A stretch of DNA of 24,565 nt from Candidatus Woesearchaeota archaeon (GTDB lineage Archaea > Nanobdellota > Nanobdellia > SCGC-AAA011-G17 > GW2011-AR17). The translations under genes and the position numbers were made by a program. The notes under the pieces are model-generated. The model made no database searches. It was given only the letters and a program-made list of their open reading frames with translations, and was not told the origin of the DNA. The stretch spans positions 1-24,565 of the forward strand of contig JAGWAA010000002.1 in the NCBI GenBank assembly GCA_018302165.1, in the 5' to 3' direction. Shown piece by piece: positions 20,488-24,565 of the stretch (position 1 is the stretch's first letter; each line of letters opens with the position of its first letter).

Positions 20488-21399
20488 TTATTTAGTATTT
20501 GTTTTTTCTAAAATCATTATTCTTCTAGTCAATGAGCCGTGAACGAATTGTTCAGTTGAAAATTTGATTTTATATTTGGTTTTTATTTTTATTGTATTGG
20601 GCATCATTATAACAACTTTGTCTATGAAATTATAAGCATGTTCTAGAAATTCATTATAAAGTTCTTCTACTTCAGTTTTTTTAGTTGAAGCGCGTCTTCC
20701 ATAAGGTGGATCGCAAACTACTGCTTTACATTTTATGATTTCAGTTCTTGCATCAGCAACATTAAATGTTGCTTTTAGATTATAATGTTTGAAGTTTTCT
20801 TTTGCAGCACGAATCATTATTGGATCGATATCTGTACCGATGACTTTTATTCCAATCATTGCAGCTTCTAATAAAATCCCCCCAGTGCCGCAAAAAGGGT
20901 CCCAAATTATGCCTTTTTTTACTCCTGAAAGGTTGATTAATGCTCTTGCTAATTTTGGTTTTAATGAAACTGGGAAGAAACCTGGACGAAGGTCTGGCCT
21001 TCTTATATGGAAAGGTTCTGTGCGTTCGAATACTTTTTTACCGCAGATTATTTTGTCTTTTATAAAAAAGAAATTAAATTCACTTTTAGAATTTCTTAAT
21101 TTAACTTTTGGTGTCTTTAATGATTTCCAAATTATTCCTGCTAATTCTTTTTCTTTAGAAGCTTTATTTGATCTTACACAAAAGTTTTCTTCATAATATT
21201 TCTCCCAATTTATTTCTGGGATTTTATTATCAATAAATATTAATTCGTACACATTATTTGTGCAGGCTAATCTTTTGTAGTCAATAATTTTTTTACAAAT
21301 TAAAATATTATCATATAGCTCATAATCTTCAGTATCTGCTAAACTTAGAATTTCTTGTATTGAAATTTTAAGATTATCCTTTGAGAGTTCGTAGATCAT
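20488..21399 (-). CDS. Trm-G10-like tRNA guanosine-N2 methyltransferase (Trm11 family)
   Basis: The 303-residue enzyme has a SAM-binding motif DPFCGTGG (167-174) and the amino-methyl-transfer motif DPPYG (230-234), with FHIRRPDLRPGF just before them. This is the pattern of archaeal Trm-G10, which makes N2-methyl- and dimethylguanosine at tRNA position 10. The N-terminal half should hold a THUMP domain but is diverged. It overlaps the following TrmJ-like gene by 4 bp, so two tRNA-modifying enzymes are made together. A related THUMP methyltransferase with another target remains possible. Confidence 0.88.
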   Translation of the reverse strand: MIYELSKDNLKISIQEILSLADTEDYELYDNILICKKIIDYKRLACTNNVYELIFIDNKIPEINWEKYYEENFCVRSNKASKEKELAGIIWKSLKTPKVKLRNSKSEFNFFFIKDKIICGKKVFERTEPFHIRRPDLRPGFFPVSLKPKLARALINLSGVKKGIIWDPFCGTGGILLEAAMIGIKVIGTDIDPIMIRAAKENFKHYNLKATFNVADARTEIIKCKAVVCDPPYGRRASTKKTEVEELYNEFLEHAYNFIDKVVIMMPNTIKIKTKYKIKFSTEQFVHGSLTRRIMILEKTNTK

Positions 21400-22067
21400 T
21401 TTATTTTCCTGAGAAAACCATATAAAATCATTAATTCCCTTTTTGTTAAGTTACTTTTACCAATTAGTTTTTTCCAAATAAGCCTTTGGGTATTTTTTTT
21501 TGATTCTGAAGCAAAATCTAATTTATTAAGAGTTTCATTGACTAATTTGTATATTCTTTCTTTGTCTTCTTTTGTTGCATGCCTAATACTATCTCCAACT
21601 TTTTCAGCTTTAGACCTTTTGAAAAGTTCATATAAAATAATTGTAGCAGCATGAGAAACATTCATAGTAGGATATTTTTTAGAAGTTGGAATGGTTACAA
21701 TAATATCGCATTTAAGTAATTCTTCATTGTGCATTCCATCACCTTCACGGCCTATAATTAAACCTACTTTTCCTTTGAATGTCATTTTTGATAATTGCTC
21801 AGGAGTTATGGGATTTCTTTGTAGATTAAAGTCTGTTCCAAGAATTGCAGTGGTACCAATAATTGTATCATAATCGTCTAAATTTTTGATTATTTTAGCA
21901 TTTTTTAGAATTTCTTTTGCATGAGTTGCACGATCTAATGATTCTTTATCTAAATGGTTACATTTTGGATTAAGTAAGACTAAATTTGCAAATTCAAAGT
22001 TTTTCATAGCTCTGGCTAAGGCTCCAATGTTTCCAGGGGTTTGAAAGTCTTGAGCGATGATATCCAT
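21396..22067 (-). CDS. SPOUT-class RNA 2'-O-methyltransferase, TrmJ-like
   Basis: The 223-residue protein has the SpoU motifs: PGNIGALARAMKNF (11-24), GREGDGM (106-112, the knot's SAM-binding loop) and MNVSHAATIILYEL (135-148). TrmJ methylates the ribose of tRNA position 32; close relatives act on rRNA. The C-terminal part is a helical extension of about 70 residues, typical of TrmJ. It is divergent from the TatD gene across a shared TATA element and is 4 bp overlapped by the Trm-G10-like gene downstream. Confidence 0.9.
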   Translation of the reverse strand: MDIIAQDFQTPGNIGALARAMKNFEFANLVLLNPKCNHLDKESLDRATHAKEILKNAKIIKNLDDYDTIIGTTAILGTDFNLQRNPITPEQLSKMTFKGKVGLIIGREGDGMHNEELLKCDIIVTIPTSKKYPTMNVSHAATIILYELFKRSKAEKVGDSIRHATKEDKERIYKLVNETLNKLDFASESKKNTQRLIWKKLIGKSNLTKRELMILYGFLRKIK

Positions 22068-22090
22068 AGGAGATTTTGGGGATAGTTAAG

Positions 22091-22099
22091 CTTAAATAA
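22091..22099. promoter_or_regulatory. Shared TATA element of the divergent TrmJ-like and TatD-like genes
   Basis: CTTAAATAA on the plus strand is about 26 nt from the TatD ATG (22121); its complement TTATTTAAG is about 28 nt from the TrmJ-like ATG (22067). One AT core could thus serve both directions in a 53-nt gap. Confidence 0.55.
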
Positions 22100-22120
22100 C
22101 TTTTTGATTTTGTTAATTGA

Positions 22121-22843
22121 ATGTTAGTAGACGTACATGCACATTTAACTTATGAAAAATTTGATGAAGATGTTGATGAAGTAATTAATAAATTTAAAGG
22201 AATTATTATTACTAATGGGACTTTTGTTGAAGATAATCGAAAAGTTTTGAAACTTTCTAAGAAATATTCTAATGTTAAACCAGCTTTAGGGATTTATCCT
22301 GGGCATATTATTGAAATGTCTGATGATGAATTAAAGAAAGAATTGAAGTTTATTGAGGAGAATAAACCTATTGCTATTGGGGAAGTTGGATTAGATGGAA
22401 CTTATGAAAATATGGATAAACAAATTATTTGGTTCAAGGAGTTTATCAAATTATCAAATAAATTAGAAATCCCTATTATTGTACATACACGAAAAGCAGA
22501 AGCTAAAGTGATTGATGTTCTTGAAGAGATGAAAGCGAAGAAAGTTGTGTTGCATTGTTTTAGTGGGAATATGAAACTTGTAGTTCGAGCTGAGAAATTG
22601 GGATATAATTTTTCTGTGCCTGTGATTATAACTTATTTAGAACATTTTAAGGAATTAGTGAAGAAAGTTTCTATTACTAAATTACTGACTGAAACTGATG
22701 CTCCTTTTTTATCTAATATCAAAGGTGAAAGAAATGAGCCTAAGAATGTTGCAATTACAATTAAAGAAATTGCAAAATTGAAAAATATGGTAGAAATTGA
22801 AGTTGAGAATTCTATATTGATGAATTATAAACGTTTGTTTTAG
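22121..22843 (+). CDS. TatD-family metal-dependent nuclease
   Basis: The 240-residue TIM-barrel hydrolase keeps the metal ligands: His6-x-His8 (VHAHL), Glu88 (GEVGLD), His122 (VHTRKA), His145 (HCFSG) and Asp193 (TETDAPFL). TatD proteins are 3'-5' exonucleases or DNases used in repair or nucleic-acid turnover. It is slightly shorter than the usual 255-265 residues. The stop overlaps the convergent radical SAM gene by 4 bp, with no terminator between them. The mRNA is probably leaderless. Confidence 0.92.
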   Translation: MLVDVHAHLTYEKFDEDVDEVINKFKGIIITNGTFVEDNRKVLKLSKKYSNVKPALGIYPGHIIEMSDDELKKELKFIEENKPIAIGEVGLDGTYENMDKQIIWFKEFIKLSNKLEIPIIVHTRKAEAKVIDVLEEMKAKKVVLHCFSGNMKLVVRAEKLGYNFSVPVIITYLEHFKELVKKVSITKLLTETDAPFLSNIKGERNEPKNVAITIKEIAKLKNMVEIEVENSILMNYKRLF

Positions 22844-24543
22844 GAATTATAATCATTAAAGTTTTCGTCTTCAAAAAGAATATTCTTTTGGTCTTTTTTC
22901 TCTCTAAAAGTTCTTGGAACATAAACTTTTTCATTTGTTAATGGATTAATTTCAGTGTAATACATACAAGTTGAAATTGTTCCTGGGGTTGGTGTGAAGA
23001 TTTGTGTTAAATTGACTTTCAAATGATTTTTTTCACAAAATTCTTTTAATTTATCCATATCTTTAATTGTGCATCCAGGATGTGCAGCTATAAAATATGG
23101 GACTAAAGGTTTGTTATATTTAGAATATTCTTTCAAAAAATCTATGAATGCTTTTGGATTTGATTTATTCATTGCTTTTAGAACGTTTGGAGAAATGTGC
23201 TCAGGTGCAATCTTTAATCTTGTTGTATATTTCATGATTTCTTTTAATAAATTCGGTTGTTCTTGAATAATATCATGTCTTATTGCGCTTCTTAGTTCTA
23301 AAATATTATTTTTTTTAATTTTTTCTATATCTTTTAATAAATATAAAAATTCATTATTGATAATTCTAAATTTACAAGTAATGCAATCCTGATTACATTT
23401 TTCTTTTTTTGTGAAAATAGTAATCTCTTTTTCTAATATTGGAGAATAAAGTTTGTTTTCAACATTGTAAAGTTTACATTTGCTGTTATACATATTTATC
23501 GTGGGTAAAGTTAAATCACTAATAATTCGATCTTTTTTGTAGATTGATTGAATTTCGGTTAGGATGCTTTTTCTGGTTCTTGATGAAATTTGTTTTCCTT
23601 GAACTAATGGAATTACACAAAAATTACAGGAACCAAAGCAGCCACGACCTATGACAATAGAATTTTTTAATTTTTGAGTTATGGATTTTAGTAAATCTAA
23701 ATTTTTTGAATTTGGATTAAATTCCCTTTCATATGGTAGTTCATATAAATAATCCATTTCTTCTTCGGTTAAATAATTTAAAGATTTATTATGCTGAATA
23801 TAAGATAAACCTGTTTTTTCAATGAGTGCTGTTTCTGGATTTAAGGTTGTGATTCTTGTTAATCTATTGAAATTGTTTTTGTCTTTAATGCAATCTTCAT
23901 AAGAAGGTATCTCCAAACCTTTAATGGGGTTTTGAGTTCTAAATGCAATCCCATCAATTTCGTTTAATTTTTCTTTTGGGATTTGTTCAAATATTTTTTT
24001 TACTGGATCTATTTTTATTTTTTTGATTTCATTTAAAATATTTAATAAAGCTCTTTCTGCATTACCAAAGATTAGAATATCAGCTTTTGTATCGTCGAGA
24101 ATGTTATGTCTTAATGCATTTGTTCTGTAATCAAAATGAGTGAATCTTCTTATGGTAGCTTCTAAACCACCTATGATTGTTGTTGTTTTTTTGTAGAAGG
24201 ATTTAATTTTTTGGGTATAAACCATTAATGCTCTTTCTGGAACTAGAACATTTTCGCGTTTCTTTAACATAGGGGTATAATTTGCTAACATGGAATCTAA
24301 TAATCCGGATGTTATGCAAAAGAAATATTTTGGAAAACCACAAATTTTGTAATCTTCATCATTTATTGGTTGGGCTATTATTCCTATCTTATATCCTTTT
24401 GAATCTAATAACCTTGAAAGAATTGCAATTCCGCTAAGTGGATGGTCATAATATGGATCTCCTGTAATAAATATTACATCAAATTGTTGAAAATTTTTGT
24501 AGTATTTTTTACCTTCTTCTATGCTTGTAGGGAGGAATTTCAT
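22840..24543 (-). CDS. YgiQ-family (UPF0313) radical SAM protein
   Basis: The 567-residue protein opens with the YgiQ-type domain (FDVIFITGDPYYDHPLSGIAILSRLL, residues 21-46) and has the radical SAM cluster Cys302-x3-Cys306-x2-Cys309 (GCFGSCNFC). TLPTINMYNSKC (about 345-356) matches the family's GGPTANMYG...C element, with the glycines changed. More Cys (CNQDCITC, 383-390) may bind a second cluster. The natural reaction of this family is unknown. The start is ATG 24543, 22 nt from the window edge, so upstream signals cannot be judged. This is somewhat shorter than many bacterial members. Confidence 0.92.
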   Translation of the reverse strand: MKFLPTSIEEGKKYYKNFQQFDVIFITGDPYYDHPLSGIAILSRLLDSKGYKIGIIAQPINDEDYKICGFPKYFFCITSGLLDSMLANYTPMLKKRENVLVPERALMVYTQKIKSFYKKTTTIIGGLEATIRRFTHFDYRTNALRHNILDDTKADILIFGNAERALLNILNEIKKIKIDPVKKIFEQIPKEKLNEIDGIAFRTQNPIKGLEIPSYEDCIKDKNNFNRLTRITTLNPETALIEKTGLSYIQHNKSLNYLTEEEMDYLYELPYEREFNPNSKNLDLLKSITQKLKNSIVIGRGCFGSCNFCVIPLVQGKQISSRTRKSILTEIQSIYKKDRIISDLTLPTINMYNSKCKLYNVENKLYSPILEKEITIFTKKEKCNQDCITCKFRIINNEFLYLLKDIEKIKKNNILELRSAIRHDIIQEQPNLLKEIMKYTTRLKIAPEHISPNVLKAMNKSNPKAFIDFLKEYSKYNKPLVPYFIAAHPGCTIKDMDKLKEFCEKNHLKVNLTQIFTPTPGTISTCMYYTEINPLTNEKVYVPRTFREKKDQKNILFEDENFNDYNS

Positions 24544-24565
24544 GCTTGAATTGTGTTTGGTTTAG

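Noticed and set aside
1..24565. CRISPR array or insertion sequence
   Set aside because: No regularly spaced repeat series, terminal inverted repeats or transposase with a catalytic triad was seen. The only short repeats in series are the three Fic 2 promoter elements.

Overview
The window looks like a piece of a small AT-rich archaeal genome, most likely a DPANN lineage of the Woesearchaeota/Pacearchaeota kind. The evidence is archaeal: a group II chaperonin, archaeal Spt5/SecE/uL11, RpoP, eL43 and eL40, aIF5A with the hypusine loop, archaeal SepF plus FtsZ, TATA boxes about 25 nt upstream of start codons (many genes look leaderless) and intron-bearing tRNAs. The DPANN placement is an inference from very low GC, short intergenic gaps and recognisable small DPANN-type hypotheticals; I cannot prove the phylum from this window.

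Layout. 1-1097 (+): the 3' half of an MFS-like transporter, then an AlaE-like amino-acid exporter. 1094-1981 (-): NOL1/NOP2/Sun-type RNA m5C methyltransferase. 2020-6931 is an accessory island: two tRNA-Gly genes with introns, a LAGLIDADG homing endonuclease between them, two related Fic proteins, one with a repeat-decorated promoter, an orphan protein, and a topoisomerase IB/tyrosine-recombinase-like enzyme. 6983-9337 (-): peroxiredoxin, a 48-aa membrane protein, a two-TM protein, a secretion-ATPase N-domain-like protein with no ATPase, and a small coiled-coil protein. 9382-10980 (-): thermosome. 11157-11276 (+): a 39-aa acidic protein.

11281-13398 (-) is an information-processing and division cluster: tRNA-Pro, eL43, RpoP, prefoldin beta, UPF0147, SepF and ZPR1. 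13509-18317 (-) carries the archaeal ftsZ-secE-spt5-rpl11 neighbourhood, with FKBP-type isomerase and a 67-aa protein upstream of ftsZ and two orphans interrupting the usual order. 18401-20478 (+): a small orphan, aIF5A, eL40 and a site-2-protease-like membrane protease. 20488-22067 (-): Trm-G10-like and TrmJ-like RNA methyltransferases. 22121-22843 (+): TatD-like nuclease. 22840-24543 (-): YgiQ-family radical SAM protein.

Most genes serve translation, RNA modification, protein folding and cell division, as expected for a compact genome. The most unusual part is 2020-6931. There tRNA-Gly(GCC) can be folded only if two non-canonical introns (18 nt in the D-loop, 29 nt at the T-stem/T-loop border) are removed. 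tRNA-Gly(CCC) has an 11-nt intron and lies 1 nt downstream of the homing endonuclease gene. The second Fic gene has three copies of one 10-bp element around its TATA box. Several genes too short for routine calling were found by eye: RpoP, the 48-aa membrane protein and the 39-aa acidic protein. Start codons were moved inward for several genes on the basis of TATA or Shine-Dalgarno position.
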